Virus record (IMG/VR): IMGVR_UViG_3300034018_002242
Span: 1-40,689 of that record
DNA from: a virus
Reading direction: 5' to 3' (one strand)
DNA length: 40,689 nucleotides
Below the pieces are notes generated by a model, which saw nothing but the letters and a program-made list of their open reading frames with translations, ran no database searches and was not told where the DNA came from. Each line of letters begins with the position of its first letter. Within the stretch, counting starts at the first letter, position 1. Positions 1 to 8,965 of this stretch are shown one piece after another. Position numbers and translations under genes: made by a program.

Positions 1-1
1 T

Positions 2-85
2 GGCACCGTGGCCACGCTTGAAGAGGCAACCGACCTATTCGAGTCAGCCTGTCAACTCGCCGAGTCATGGGCCAGCCAACACTGA
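2..85 (+). CDS. C-terminal end of an unidentified protein (truncated by window edge)
   Basis: An open frame enters from the left edge and ends with TGA at 83-85. It encodes about 27 residues (GTVATLEEATDLF...SWASQH), an acidic, probably helical tail. The piece is too short to assign. Its stop lies 46 bases before the proposed ligase start, which argues that the ligase does not start upstream of base 85. If the two window ends are joined, this frame stays open back across the junction into the 40560-40689 region, so the gene could start there. That depends on the molecule being circular or permuted, which cannot be seen here. Confidence 0.45.
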   Translation, partial: GTVATLEEATDLFESACQLAESWASQH

Positions 86-131
86 GCACCGCCCACCACA
101 CCCCCGAGACTCTTCCCCAGGAGAACGCCCC

Positions 132-1013
132 TTGATCCTTCCCCTCGCCCCGTCCCCATTGTGTGACACTGGCGGCCGTTTCAATGTCGCTGTCGCCGAT
201 ACATTCGACGCCGCCCGGCATGACCCCATCGGCATGTACTGCTCGCGCAAGCTGAACGGCGTGCGCTGTCTGATCCACCTGCAATCCGGCCAGGCCCCGA
301 TCTATTACACCAAGACCGGCCGCCAGATCACCGGCCTGGACAAGATCACAGAGGCACTGGCCCCCTGTCTGCGTGATATTACTGAACTGGTCATCGATGG
401 CGAGCTCTCTCTGTCCACTCCGGACGGAGCCGACGATTTCAATACGCTGGTCAGTGTGATCCAGAAGAAGAACCACATCATCGACCGGCCCCGCTTCCAC
501 GCTTTCGACATGGTCCCCGGCCGCAACTTCGCCGCCGGTCGCTGGTCCACCAAATTCATCGATCGCCGCCTGACTCTCGACGTGCTGACATTCGACGCCG
601 ACTCCGAATTCTTTGTCCTGCACCCACAGGAACGCATCAACAACCGGGCTCAACTCGAATCGATGATCGCCCGCGCGGTCCAAAGTGGCTGGGAGGGCCT
701 GGTACTCCGCCAGAACGCACCGTACTCCGGATTCCTCACCAATGACTTGCTCCGCCTGAAGCTGTGGGAGGATACCGAAGTCCCGATTGTCGGATTCCTC
801 GCCGACGCCCGGGGGATTTCCTCGATTCAGGTCACACTGTTCGGCCAGGCTCTCCAATTCCACCGCGACCAGCTGCCCCCCGGAAGCCTGGATCACTTCC
901 ACCTGTTCCCCCGCGAGATCCTCAGCGCTCAAGCCACCATCGCCTGGGACTCCGGGAAAGCCATCAGCAACCCGAGGATCGCTGCCATCTACCCCGGCGG
1001 CCGGAAGTTTTAG
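132..1013 (+). CDS. ATP-dependent DNA ligase
   Basis: This protein (about 293 aa) should seal nicks in duplex DNA through a lysine-AMP intermediate. Nucleotidyltransferase motifs are visible in order: motif I KLNGVR (Lys at about residue 40), YTKTGRQI near 60, motif III VIDGEL near 89, motif IIIa FHAFDMV, motif IV EGLVLR and motif V LRLKLWEDTEV, followed by a short OB-like C-terminus. The length fits small phage ligases. Motif I has Asn where the family usually has Asp (KxDG). I chose TTG at 132 because AGGAG lies 8 bases upstream and an upstream gene ends at 85. An in-frame ATG at 18 would add a poorly structured 38-residue extension. The likely role is joining nicks during phage replication or recombination. 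The family is clear; the start is less sure. Confidence 0.85.
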   Translation: MILPLAPSPLCDTGGRFNVAVADTFDAARHDPIGMYCSRKLNGVRCLIHLQSGQAPIYYTKTGRQITGLDKITEALAPCLRDITELVIDGELSLSTPDGADDFNTLVSVIQKKNHIIDRPRFHAFDMVPGRNFAAGRWSTKFIDRRLTLDVLTFDADSEFFVLHPQERINNRAQLESMIARAVQSGWEGLVLRQNAPYSGFLTNDLLRLKLWEDTEVPIVGFLADARGISSIQVTLFGQALQFHRDQLPPGSLDHFHLFPREILSAQATIAWDSGKAISNPRIAAIYPGGRKF

Positions 1014-1100
1014 AAGAGGCGAATGGCTGATGGCGAATAGCCAATGGCCAAACAGCCGACTCTCTGGCCATCCGCCACACACCATCCGCCATAGGCCCTA
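1014..1100 (+). repeat. GCCATNN heptad repeat, complete copy (left arm + right arm)
   Basis: The left arm (about 1014-1051) begins right at the ligase stop codon. The right arm (about 1064-1100) ends 3 bases before the ATG at 1104. The arms are imperfect reverse complements made of 7-nt units (GATGGCN / GCCATCN), so the RNA could form a long imperfect hairpin with an approximately 12-nt loop. No Shine-Dalgarno sequence lies between the repeat and the next start. This is one of at least 13 related copies in the window. Confidence 0.85.
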
Positions 1101-1103
1101 CCC

Positions 1104-1517
1104 ATGCACTTTGAAAACTCCCCCACCGACTCCCGCACCCTGATCGCTACTGACTACTGGGACACCACCAAGGCCCAGGAGGGGAAACCCGTCGTTTCGT
1201 TCTCGGGACGCTGTTTCCGGTTGATCCTGCCGACCAAAAGCATGATCGGCCCGGAACGCTATGCCCAGCTGGCCGGAATCCTGCAACGGCCACCGTCCGG
1301 CCAGCACCCCGCGATCGATGCTGATTCTCACCGCCTGATGATTCGTACGGGGGCTCTCCTGACCGCCGTAAACTGGTCCGAGGTCTACGGCATTACCGCC
1401 GCCGATTTCCCCGCCAATCCGCAAGCCTGCGATTTTGCCGTCTACGTCTTCGCGGGCAAACGCGGCCCCCGCATGGCCTTCTGCTGCCTGGCCACCCACC
1501 AGGCCGTGCCGTTCTAA
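1104..1517 (+). CDS. Hypothetical protein
   Basis: This is a 137-residue soluble protein with no motif I recognise. It is mixed alpha/beta in character, with no signal peptide or membrane segment and two adjacent cysteines near the C-terminus (FCCLATHQ). The start follows directly on a heptad-repeat right arm ending in GGCCCTACCC, with no Shine-Dalgarno motif. The stop overlaps by 4 bases the stop of the convergent tail gene on the other strand, so the boundary between the blocks is fully packed. It is cotranscribed with the ligase if that operon reads on. The function is unknown. Confidence 0.6.
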   Translation: MHFENSPTDSRTLIATDYWDTTKAQEGKPVVSFSGRCFRLILPTKSMIGPERYAQLAGILQRPPSGQHPAIDADSHRLMIRTGALLTAVNWSEVYGITAADFPANPQACDFAVYVFAGKRGPRMAFCCLATHQAVPF

Positions 1518-2731
1518 ACCTGCACAAAGCTAAAGGCCCGAGTTTCTATATTGCTGAGTAACCATTGTGACCCGGACTTATGCGCGAGTGCGAAACAGCC
1601 TGGGGAACTCCAGCCATTAGCCCCGGAGGTTAACCCAGCCCACCAGTTGTAACCATACCCTCCAACACCGCCAAGATTACCCCAAGCGTAGCCATAACCC
1701 CACATGCCGAAAAGATGCGCACGCTGAACGGTTGTCAGTTCGGTGTAAATCTCTTTCCACTCATTATTGAGGTAGATCCAGCTGACTCGCCGGCGGCCTG
1801 GGACTGACCCAGACGGGATCTCCTCGACGGGAGTAGCATCTTCCCCTTGCTGTTCCATAAGAAAGATCGGATCACCGACCGCACTCGGGTAGGTGATCGT
1901 GTTGTAGTACCAGGTGGCAATTGACGTGACATTCGCGTGGATCCAGGAATCGCTGCCTTCATCCCAGACCGCGGCGAGAACAGAGCCGTCCGCTGGTTCT
2001 TCTTTGAGTGTCACGACCCACCGTTCCAGGTCCGCGTCCCAATCAATCGTAAAATCCGCATAGACTGGCGTCCGACTGATCCACCGAGTCGGCGGGATTG
2101 GTTGATTGACTGTAATCCACCGATCTGTTCCGGTGAATCGCGTCCGGTTGATATTCGGACTACCCGTTCCGCTCAGTGCGATCCACATGGACGGCTCGAC
2201 ATAACCCACACTCCAACCGCTATTCCCCACATCGACCAGCCAGCGAAACAATGGATAGCGCTGTTCACTGTAGCTGGCTCGGTTTCCAGACGTGTCATTG
2301 CTCGAATAAAGGTAGGCCCCCAGCCAGACTTTGACGCTACTGTCGAACCCACACGCCGCGTGAAACTCTTCCGCCGTGGCCTGGAATGGAATGTCAACAA
2401 TTCGGGCAGTTGCACCGTTTTGATACACCTGGATCGGAAATGTCTGGAGATCCTCCGCCGCGTCATTCAGGCCATACAACCCCGTAAGGTTCACGTCATA
2501 CACAATACTGTCCGTCAACTGCAGTTCAATCGCTGAGATTCTCTCATCCGTCACCGGCCGACCGATCAAGACGACCACTTTCGTCGTTTCGACGACATCC
2601 GGCAACTTCTCAAACGGTCTCTGGCTAGACGAGCGCCGAAACCCGTTCGTCACACGCCACTCGCGGACCATTGTCTGCAGGTCGCGCGCCATGTCCTCGG
2701 GGACCACGTTGAGCTTCTTGAAACCAGACAT
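1514..2731 (-). CDS. Putative tail-tip / tail fibre protein
   Basis: This 405-residue protein is the last gene of the minus-strand structural operon. The sequence is rich in Trp, Tyr, Gly and Ser and looks beta-structured. Near the C-terminus (about 345-375) there is a glycine/aromatic-rich stretch (WGYGYAWGNLGGVGGYGYNWW), of a kind often found in surface-exposed tail adhesins. There is no signal peptide or helix-rich region. Position after the tape-measure and baseplate-like genes suggests a distal tail or receptor-binding role, but I recognise no named family. It starts with ATG (MSGFKKLNVV) 8 bases after the stop of the upstream 951-residue tail gene. The role is inferred from context. Confidence 0.55.
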   Translation of the reverse strand: MSGFKKLNVVPEDMARDLQTMVREWRVTNGFRRSSSQRPFEKLPDVVETTKVVVLIGRPVTDERISAIELQLTDSIVYDVNLTGLYGLNDAAEDLQTFPIQVYQNGATARIVDIPFQATAEEFHAACGFDSSVKVWLGAYLYSSNDTSGNRASYSEQRYPLFRWLVDVGNSGWSVGYVEPSMWIALSGTGSPNINRTRFTGTDRWITVNQPIPPTRWISRTPVYADFTIDWDADLERWVVTLKEEPADGSVLAAVWDEGSDSWIHANVTSIATWYYNTITYPSAVGDPIFLMEQQGEDATPVEEIPSGSVPGRRRVSWIYLNNEWKEIYTELTTVQRAHLFGMWGYGYAWGNLGGVGGYGYNWWAGLTSGANGWSSPGCFALAHKSGSQWLLSNIETRAFSFVQV

Positions 2732-2739
2732 ATTGCCCC

Positions 2740-5595
2740 TTACTGGACGATGCGCACCGTGCCGGACACCGTCACCCCTTGCGGGAACGAATGATCACAC
2801 GAGGTCAGGTCGATCGAGGTCAGTGTCGCCCGGCCCAGCACAACCGTAGCCGTCTGAGCCACCAGATCCCCGACCACCACATCCACGTCATCCGTCCCCA
2901 GGCCCAATTCTCCGCCCCGAGCCCGGACATCGATCGAATTGCTGTTTGTTCGCAGCTGGACCGCTTGCTCCCCCGTATTCCCTCGCCCGCTGTTCCAGAC
3001 ATCCACCTGGCCCGCCAGCGTGCCCAGGTCGATGAAGCACAGCGCCGTGCCCGTCCCGGTCTCTCCCGCCCCGATTTCGACAACCGGAGATTGGCCCACC
3101 AGATACCGCGGCCGTTCCTCCCACCCGTTGCCCAGGCGACGAGAAAGGCCAATATTCCCGCTGTGACTTTTTCGCTGTTCAATCTTGTCCCAGCGTACCG
3201 TCACGGTATGGACTCCCGTTCCCGCGCTGGTCAGTTCAATCGTGGCACCCGATCGCGAGGTCGAGATCCCCATCCGGCGGCGGAAGCGGTCAATCGTCAC
3301 CACGTAGTAATCGGTCGAGGCTGACAGCGTATGCCCCGACCCGTTGAGTGTCGCCGTGCCGAATGATCCCGTCGTCGAGATCCGCACCTTTTGGCCAAGG
3401 TAGAAATCGCCGCAATCGTTGACATTCGTCCCCAGCCGCATATCCCCGGTCGAGGTCTCGGCCGTCCACGTACACCGCTGCCGCAAGGCTTCGGTCAGCG
3501 AAGACGACGAATCCATAAAGACCAGCGTGTCATCCGAGCCTGGCACACCCTGGGGCGACCAGTTCAGGGGCTCGTTGTAGTGATTCGGCCCCGTGGCTTC
3601 CTGCAGCTGTTCCAGTGAAAACAGCGTCGACTCCGACACCACCAGCAAACTCTGGTCCAGCGTCATCAACCGCGGCCCGGCCGCGTCGTAGGTCACAAAG
3701 AACGGACCACCGACAACGCCGGTGACGGTCACGCCCGTCGAGGGGATCGCCTCAATCGCCGTCTCCCAGTTCGAATTCGACCCGTTCCAGGCCACACTGC
3801 CGCCCGTTACACCGCCGACGATAGGTCGAATTGTCCCGCTGATGGCATTCGGATCGATCGTGATCTTGTCACGTTGCTGCACGCCGGGATTACCGGCCGT
3901 CACCACAAAGAGCTCGGGATCGTACCCACCCAGCAGACTGCCCACACCAAACGTCAATTGCGGCATGAACGTCGCCGCCAGGCCGTCGATGTACTCGACC
4001 AGGAACGGATCGGACGACGATCCAGACCCAGTCACGCTACAGTTCCCGCTGCCGATCGCTGCCAGGCCCCGCAAAGCCGTCTGAAACGTCGCCGCCGACA
4101 GATTCCAGGCCAGGCCACTGGTGAAGTTGGTTCCGTTGCTGGAGGCCGTGAAAGTCCCTCCATCCGCCCGGATGATCACCTGGTCAATCTGGTTCTGCAG
4201 GGGCTCACCCTCGGACACGACCTGGAACGTCCGGCCGCTCGCTGTGGTGAACGTCGGCAATGGCTGGTCGAGATTCGACTTCGACCCCTTGAACTCGACC
4301 ATATAGACGTTGCCCTTCACCCCCAGCATTGTGATGCCGACATTTCCAGAACCGGTCCCCTCTTCCCATTGCGTCACCAGTTGTGCCTGGGTGGTTGTGT
4401 AGCTATGGTTGACCGTCCAGGTCGTCACGCCCTGTGTGATCTCGTAGTCCTGTGGCTGGAGCCCCATGTTGACCTTCGCCAACAGGAATTCATTCTGGTT
4501 ATCCCCACTCTGGCGAATCGTTCTCGTGATGCAGGCCGCCGGGCTATTTACACCGGGCCACGCATTTTTCTGCTTTGAGTAATACACCGCACTGACTGGC
4601 GTTTGGGTCCCCAGATCGAGCCAGCGAATTGCAATCACGATCTCACCGCAGAAGTTTTGTGAGATCCCGGGGATGATTTGCTCGTAGGCCGCGATTGTGG
4701 TTTGAACTTTGTTTTCCCCAAGCACCTGCGCCAGCGCGGCATCTACCAACGTTTTGAAATTAGCTGGCTGTGTCGTCGCAAGATCGCAAAGCACCTCGGC
4801 ACTGGTTTTTCCATCCCGTGAGAACTTCACCTGCTGCATACGGCCGTTGTTTGGATTAGGCATAAACGGAATCGTGATCGTCTGAATACACGTCGCCGAC
4901 GCTGCCGCCAGTTGCCAGGGGTTACACGTCACCGTCGCCGTCCCCTGCAGCGCTCCGCCCTCCGCCGCCACCAGGAAGTTCATCCCGGAGAAACCACCCC
5001 CCATCGTCACTTCATACACGCGTGATTCCGTCGCCGTCCCTGGGTTCACCAGTGTTACGGTGACCCCCGTGAGCGATGTCGCAATGACTGGAACATTGTT
5101 CGCCGCATTCTCCAGCGCCGTCGCGACCGTCGATTCGCTCGCATTGTGATTCAGACCGGTCGTTGTCTCTGTCAGCACGTCCGGATAGGTCGAATCCTTG
5201 AAGGTCAACGTCCATGTCCCACCACTCGCCCCCTTGGGCAGAATGATCCGGAACTTCTGGGCGGTCGTGGAAACACCCGCGGTCATGATCTCGACGTAGC
5301 AACCAGGCGAAGAGTCACTGGCTGGCCCGAGGGCCTCCCCGGCCGTGCCATTGATCAGGAATGACTTGCCATCCGTAACGCTGGACGACACATCCAGCCC
5401 CACGTCAGATACCGCCGAGCGAAAGCGTTCGGTCAGGTCGGCAATGCTCTCACCCTGGATTCCGCCCACAGACGCCAGGATGCGATTCCAGACCTTGAGC
5501 CCGTAGCGAGCCCCGGGAATCGACGCATTGACGGTCACCCGGAAGATGTCTTCGCGCGACTCGGAATCACCTCGAAAAATGTATCTAGCCATCAC
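2740..5595 (-). CDS. Large tail protein with repeated beta domains
   Basis: This is a 951-residue protein of the tail-tip module. At least three divergent copies of one domain can be seen. Each has a 'G-G-x-[WF]-T' strand, a helix of the form 'A-x-T-[VF]-x-x-A-L', and a 'V-T-G/V-T-L' strand. They lie at about residues 125-215 (GGTWTLTFKDS), about 480-570 (GGTFTASSNG) and about 590-660 (GGSVAWNGSNS). This type of domain is common in bacterial adhesins and phage tail proteins. The N-terminal about 100 residues (MMARYIFRGDSESREDIFRV) look like a separate particle-attachment domain. It overlaps the upstream gene by 4 bases (ATGA), indicating translational coupling. A structural role is likely; the exact position in the virion is unknown. 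Confidence 0.6.
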   Translation of the reverse strand: MMARYIFRGDSESREDIFRVTVNASIPGARYGLKVWNRILASVGGIQGESIADLTERFRSAVSDVGLDVSSSVTDGKSFLINGTAGEALGPASDSSPGCYVEIMTAGVSTTAQKFRIILPKGASGGTWTLTFKDSTYPDVLTETTTGLNHNASESTVATALENAANNVPVIATSLTGVTVTLVNPGTATESRVYEVTMGGGFSGMNFLVAAEGGALQGTATVTCNPWQLAAASATCIQTITIPFMPNPNNGRMQQVKFSRDGKTSAEVLCDLATTQPANFKTLVDAALAQVLGENKVQTTIAAYEQIIPGISQNFCGEIVIAIRWLDLGTQTPVSAVYYSKQKNAWPGVNSPAACITRTIRQSGDNQNEFLLAKVNMGLQPQDYEITQGVTTWTVNHSYTTTQAQLVTQWEEGTGSGNVGITMLGVKGNVYMVEFKGSKSNLDQPLPTFTTASGRTFQVVSEGEPLQNQIDQVIIRADGGTFTASSNGTNFTSGLAWNLSAATFQTALRGLAAIGSGNCSVTGSGSSSDPFLVEYIDGLAATFMPQLTFGVGSLLGGYDPELFVVTAGNPGVQQRDKITIDPNAISGTIRPIVGGVTGGSVAWNGSNSNWETAIEAIPSTGVTVTGVVGGPFFVTYDAAGPRLMTLDQSLLVVSESTLFSLEQLQEATGPNHYNEPLNWSPQGVPGSDDTLVFMDSSSSLTEALRQRCTWTAETSTGDMRLGTNVNDCGDFYLGQKVRISTTGSFGTATLNGSGHTLSASTDYYVVTIDRFRRRMGISTSRSGATIELTSAGTGVHTVTVRWDKIEQRKSHSGNIGLSRRLGNGWEERPRYLVGQSPVVEIGAGETGTGTALCFIDLGTLAGQVDVWNSGRGNTGEQAVQLRTNSNSIDVRARGGELGLGTDDVDVVVGDLVAQTATVVLGRATLTSIDLTSCDHSFPQGVTVSGTVRIVQ

Positions 5596-6722
5596 CAGAG
5601 CCTCATTGGAGCGTAGGGCAGGAACAGTTTTGTGCGGAATTCCAGCGTGATCAGGTTTTTCGGTTCCAGCGGATCCATCAGCGGAAAGTCCCGGCGGGAG
5701 ACATTCGCCTGGTTGTATGGCGTGGCATCATCCAGCCACCGACGATAGGCCATGCCGTACTTATCCAGCGCGACCGGCTCAGTCACCTTGTCATCACCGT
5801 TGAAGACCGTCGTGATCGGTTGCAACAGCCTGGCGGGCCGCTTGTACGATTGAAAAAACATCTCTTGGATTGTTGGATCGTCGAACCGTTTCTGAACAAG
5901 ATTGTACTCCTTCTCAGTTGGCAGGGCGGCACTCGTCCCCGTGCCCCAGCAATCCTTGTCCAGCTTCCGCTCCCGATAACCCACATTCGGCCAGCGCCGC
6001 TTCCAGCCCAGCGGATTGACCAGTATGTCGAGCTCGTTCTTTCTCGCCTGGCCGTTCTTCTGCTGCACCACCCGGCAGACGGGGCGGGCGGTCATCAAGG
6101 TCCCTTCCTTGAAATACTCGCCATCGATGCGGACGCCATCCGAATTCACCACGTTGGCCCCGTACATCGACAGCCATTTCGGGCGCTCTTCGGTGAACCA
6201 GGTATAGTGAAACGCCGGGAACTCCCGTTCCTCTTCCACATCCTTGATCCAGTCCCCCGCCGTATTCCGGAACGGCGTGCCGTCGTTCGGATCGTTGTAG
6301 ACGTTGTAGCGATGGGTCCAGCTGCCCATGTCGGGCGGCACTTTGTCGGCGGGATTCTCCATCTCTTCCGCCGACCGGTAATTCAGGTCGACGTAATAGA
6401 CCCACAGTGAATCTTCGTGCTCGCGAATCGTGAAGTCACTGAGGAACAGCGGCAGCTTCACATCCATGTTCCTGGACGTTTTCAGCCGGTCGCTGTTGAA
6501 TGGATGCTCATTCGCCAGCACCAGATTGTGCTCGCCCCGCCGCGACCGATTCATGATCTCCAGCTTGCAGAGCGCAATCCAGTATTCGACATCATCCCCC
6601 GAACGGAACTGATCACTCGGCAAGGGCTCGAAAGTGACTTCCAGTTCCGTCCGACACGTCGGCTTGACCGACTCCGTGATCTCATCTTTGACCACGCCCC
6701 AATTTGCGATTTTGGCTCTCAT
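5592..6722 (-). CDS. Putative tail / baseplate structural protein
   Basis: This is a 376-residue protein immediately after the tape-measure gene, overlapping its neighbours by 4 bases on both sides (5592-5595 and 6719-6722). The sequence is hydrophilic and rich in Trp, Tyr, Arg and Asp, with no membrane segments and no motif I can name. The first gene after the tape measure in siphoviruses usually encodes the distal tail protein, so this is the positional candidate for a Dit-like component. The sequence itself does not let me confirm that. The cysteines are scattered, so no metal site is evident. Confidence 0.5.
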   Translation of the reverse strand: MRAKIANWGVVKDEITESVKPTCRTELEVTFEPLPSDQFRSGDDVEYWIALCKLEIMNRSRRGEHNLVLANEHPFNSDRLKTSRNMDVKLPLFLSDFTIREHEDSLWVYYVDLNYRSAEEMENPADKVPPDMGSWTHRYNVYNDPNDGTPFRNTAGDWIKDVEEEREFPAFHYTWFTEERPKWLSMYGANVVNSDGVRIDGEYFKEGTLMTARPVCRVVQQKNGQARKNELDILVNPLGWKRRWPNVGYRERKLDKDCWGTGTSAALPTEKEYNLVQKRFDDPTIQEMFFQSYKRPARLLQPITTVFNGDDKVTEPVALDKYGMAYRRWLDDATPYNQANVSRRDFPLMDPLEPKNLITLEFRTKLFLPYAPMRLW

Positions 6723-8965
6723 GTGGGCATCACCCCCAGGACTTGGACATTCTTGAGGGAGGCCGTGTTATCGGCCGTCTGTTGTGCCGCCGTCGTCAAT
6801 TTCTCCATGGCGGAGGAGCTCCGCGGCGAGAACAGGTCGACCAGCAGGTTGTCCCCGCCCGCCCGTCCCAGTTCGTACTTGCCGAGCGAGCCCAGCTGCT
6901 TCTCAAAGTTGAAATCAGCCGCCGGAGCACCACCGGCCGTCCCCGCACCCTGGCCGCTCGCTCGTGAATCAAGCGGGATGTCTTTGTTTTTCTCCATGAA
7001 CTCCTTGCCCCACTCATCCCAGGGCTGGATTCCATAGGTCAGCTTCGCCGCTTCCGCCCGCTTCTTCTTGAGCTCCTTGACCTTGCCGTCGATTGACATA
7101 TTGAGCAGGTTATCGGGCGTCCCCATCCGGATCCCATCCACCATCGCCTGTGTGTTTGCGTCGTAGGCCGCCGCTGTCCCGACCGATGCGGGATTCATCA
7201 TTTGGAGGATCCACCCGGCGCTGCGTTGCCAGACGGTCATCTGGACTAACAGCTCGCGGAAGAACACGGTGATAAACTCACCCAGCCCGATACACTCCTC
7301 CAGGACCCCTTGAATTCCTTCGTAAAACGCCAGCTTGATCCCCACCCAGAACGTCGCCGCCGCATCGGCAACCCGCCCTTCCAGGAGCACATCGAGCACC
7401 ATTTCCATCGTGGTCGACAGCGATTCATACAGCCCGCCGAAGAACGCACCGAACCCGCTCGCCAGCCCCGAGAGCGATCCACCCATCAGGTACAGACCAG
7501 CCACCAGAACGCCGATCGTCGCCCCCCACGCGATCAGGTACGGTAAGGCCGCCATGAACCCGGCAACAAAGGCGGGCATGATCGTGATCACCCCCCCGAT
7601 GACCGACATCAGGAACGTGATCAGCTGGACGCCGTACGCGATCGCGTTGAACGGCAGCATGAACAGGAACAGCCCCACCCGCAGCCCACTCAGCAGCATT
7701 CCCAGGACGACATGCACGCTGGCGATCGCCATCCCCAGCAACCGGGCCCCGAAGGCGACCGCAATCATGGACGCCCCGATCGTCGTGACAGTCGCCGCGA
7801 TCGTCGCAAACCCACGGGCTACGTTCGGATTCGTGCGAATGAACATCGCAAACCACGACAGCAACTCTGAGAACTTATTCGCAATGAACATCACATCGTC
7901 GCGGAGAGCCTCGCCAAAGTTGATCCGCAGGGTATCCAGTGTCGAATTCACCACGTCGAGGGCGAACGCCACCCCCTCGCGTTTCTCCCCGGCGATCTGC
8001 GACCCGGTTCCCCGTGACCGCAGACGATCGGTCAGCTTGATCACCTCTTCGCTCATGCCCAGGATGTCAGCGAGGATTTCGACCTGGCGATTGTCGAACA
8101 CGTCGCCCAGCAGTTTTCCCTTCGCGACTTTTGACCAACCCTCCGTCTGTTTTTCAAAGCTCTGGATCATCTTGATCAGGCTGAAGTTGCCATTCCCGTC
8201 GGAAAACTCCACCTTGGCCGCTTCCATCGCCTTTTTCGCGGGTCCCGAGGGAGACAACAGCGAGAGAGCCGCCGACCGTAACCCGGTCCCCGCCCGCTCA
8301 CCGCTCATCATCCGCATCAGGATCGACTGGACAGCCAGTTGTTCTTCCAAGGGGACGCCCAGCGTATGCAGCAGGCCGCCCGAGGTACTCTGAGCGTAGG
8401 CCAGTTCGGATGACGGCTTCGTGCTCAACCGTGATGCCGTAGCCATCATGTCGACGATGGCGGGAATCTGCTCCGGTTTCATCTTCTGGCTCTGCATGAT
8501 CTGGTACACCAGATCCGCCGCCATTTCCGGGGCGATCTTCGCGATGGCCGCGTAATCGATCACCGGCCGGATCGCGAGCTCAATCCCCGCATCGTTCAGG
8601 TCACCGATCGCCAGCTTTTCCATCGCCGCCGCGACTTGCTTCGCATCAAACTCGGTTTCCACCCCGATCTTGACCGCCAAATCATGCAACCGCCTGACCG
8701 ACTTCTCGGCATCGGCGACATTGTCCCGCAGGGACGCCCGGATCGAGAGCATGTACTGCTCGAGAGTGGCATACTCTTTGACGCCCAGCATGACCGGGGC
8801 CATCATGGCGGCACCCATCAGCGACCAGGTTGCCCCCATGCCAGCCATGCGAGAGGAGAACGCATTGATTCTGCGTTCCACCTCATTCATGCCGTTGTCG
8901 AAGTCTCCACGGTCCACAAAGAACCGCAGATACGCTCCACCGGCCTGAATCGCATTAGCTCCCAC
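6719..8965 (-). CDS. Tail tape-measure protein
   Basis: This 748-residue protein sets tail length and is ejected ahead of the DNA. The first about 330 residues match the TP901-type tape-measure core: helical, with FDNGMNEVERRINAFSSRM, then YATLEQYMLSIRASLRDN, an EFDAKQVAAAMEKLAIGD region and an SELAYAQSTSGGLLHTLG region. Residues about 390-520 form a run of hydrophobic segments (GFATIAATVTTIGASMIAVA, VVLGMLLSGLRVGLFLFMLP and others), typical of the membrane-inserting part. The C-terminus is hydrophilic. It follows the frameshifted chaperone pair and its start overlaps the GT stop by 11 bases, which is the standard siphovirus order. At 748 residues the tail should be moderate in length. Confidence 0.88.
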   Translation of the reverse strand: MGANAIQAGGAYLRFFVDRGDFDNGMNEVERRINAFSSRMAGMGATWSLMGAAMMAPVMLGVKEYATLEQYMLSIRASLRDNVADAEKSVRRLHDLAVKIGVETEFDAKQVAAAMEKLAIGDLNDAGIELAIRPVIDYAAIAKIAPEMAADLVYQIMQSQKMKPEQIPAIVDMMATASRLSTKPSSELAYAQSTSGGLLHTLGVPLEEQLAVQSILMRMMSGERAGTGLRSAALSLLSPSGPAKKAMEAAKVEFSDGNGNFSLIKMIQSFEKQTEGWSKVAKGKLLGDVFDNRQVEILADILGMSEEVIKLTDRLRSRGTGSQIAGEKREGVAFALDVVNSTLDTLRINFGEALRDDVMFIANKFSELLSWFAMFIRTNPNVARGFATIAATVTTIGASMIAVAFGARLLGMAIASVHVVLGMLLSGLRVGLFLFMLPFNAIAYGVQLITFLMSVIGGVITIMPAFVAGFMAALPYLIAWGATIGVLVAGLYLMGGSLSGLASGFGAFFGGLYESLSTTMEMVLDVLLEGRVADAAATFWVGIKLAFYEGIQGVLEECIGLGEFITVFFRELLVQMTVWQRSAGWILQMMNPASVGTAAAYDANTQAMVDGIRMGTPDNLLNMSIDGKVKELKKKRAEAAKLTYGIQPWDEWGKEFMEKNKDIPLDSRASGQGAGTAGGAPAADFNFEKQLGSLGKYELGRAGGDNLLVDLFSPRSSSAMEKLTTAAQQTADNTASLKNVQVLGVMPT

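Noticed and set aside
7335-8393. Plus-strand open frame of 352 codons
   Set aside because: It is the antisense shadow of the tape-measure gene.
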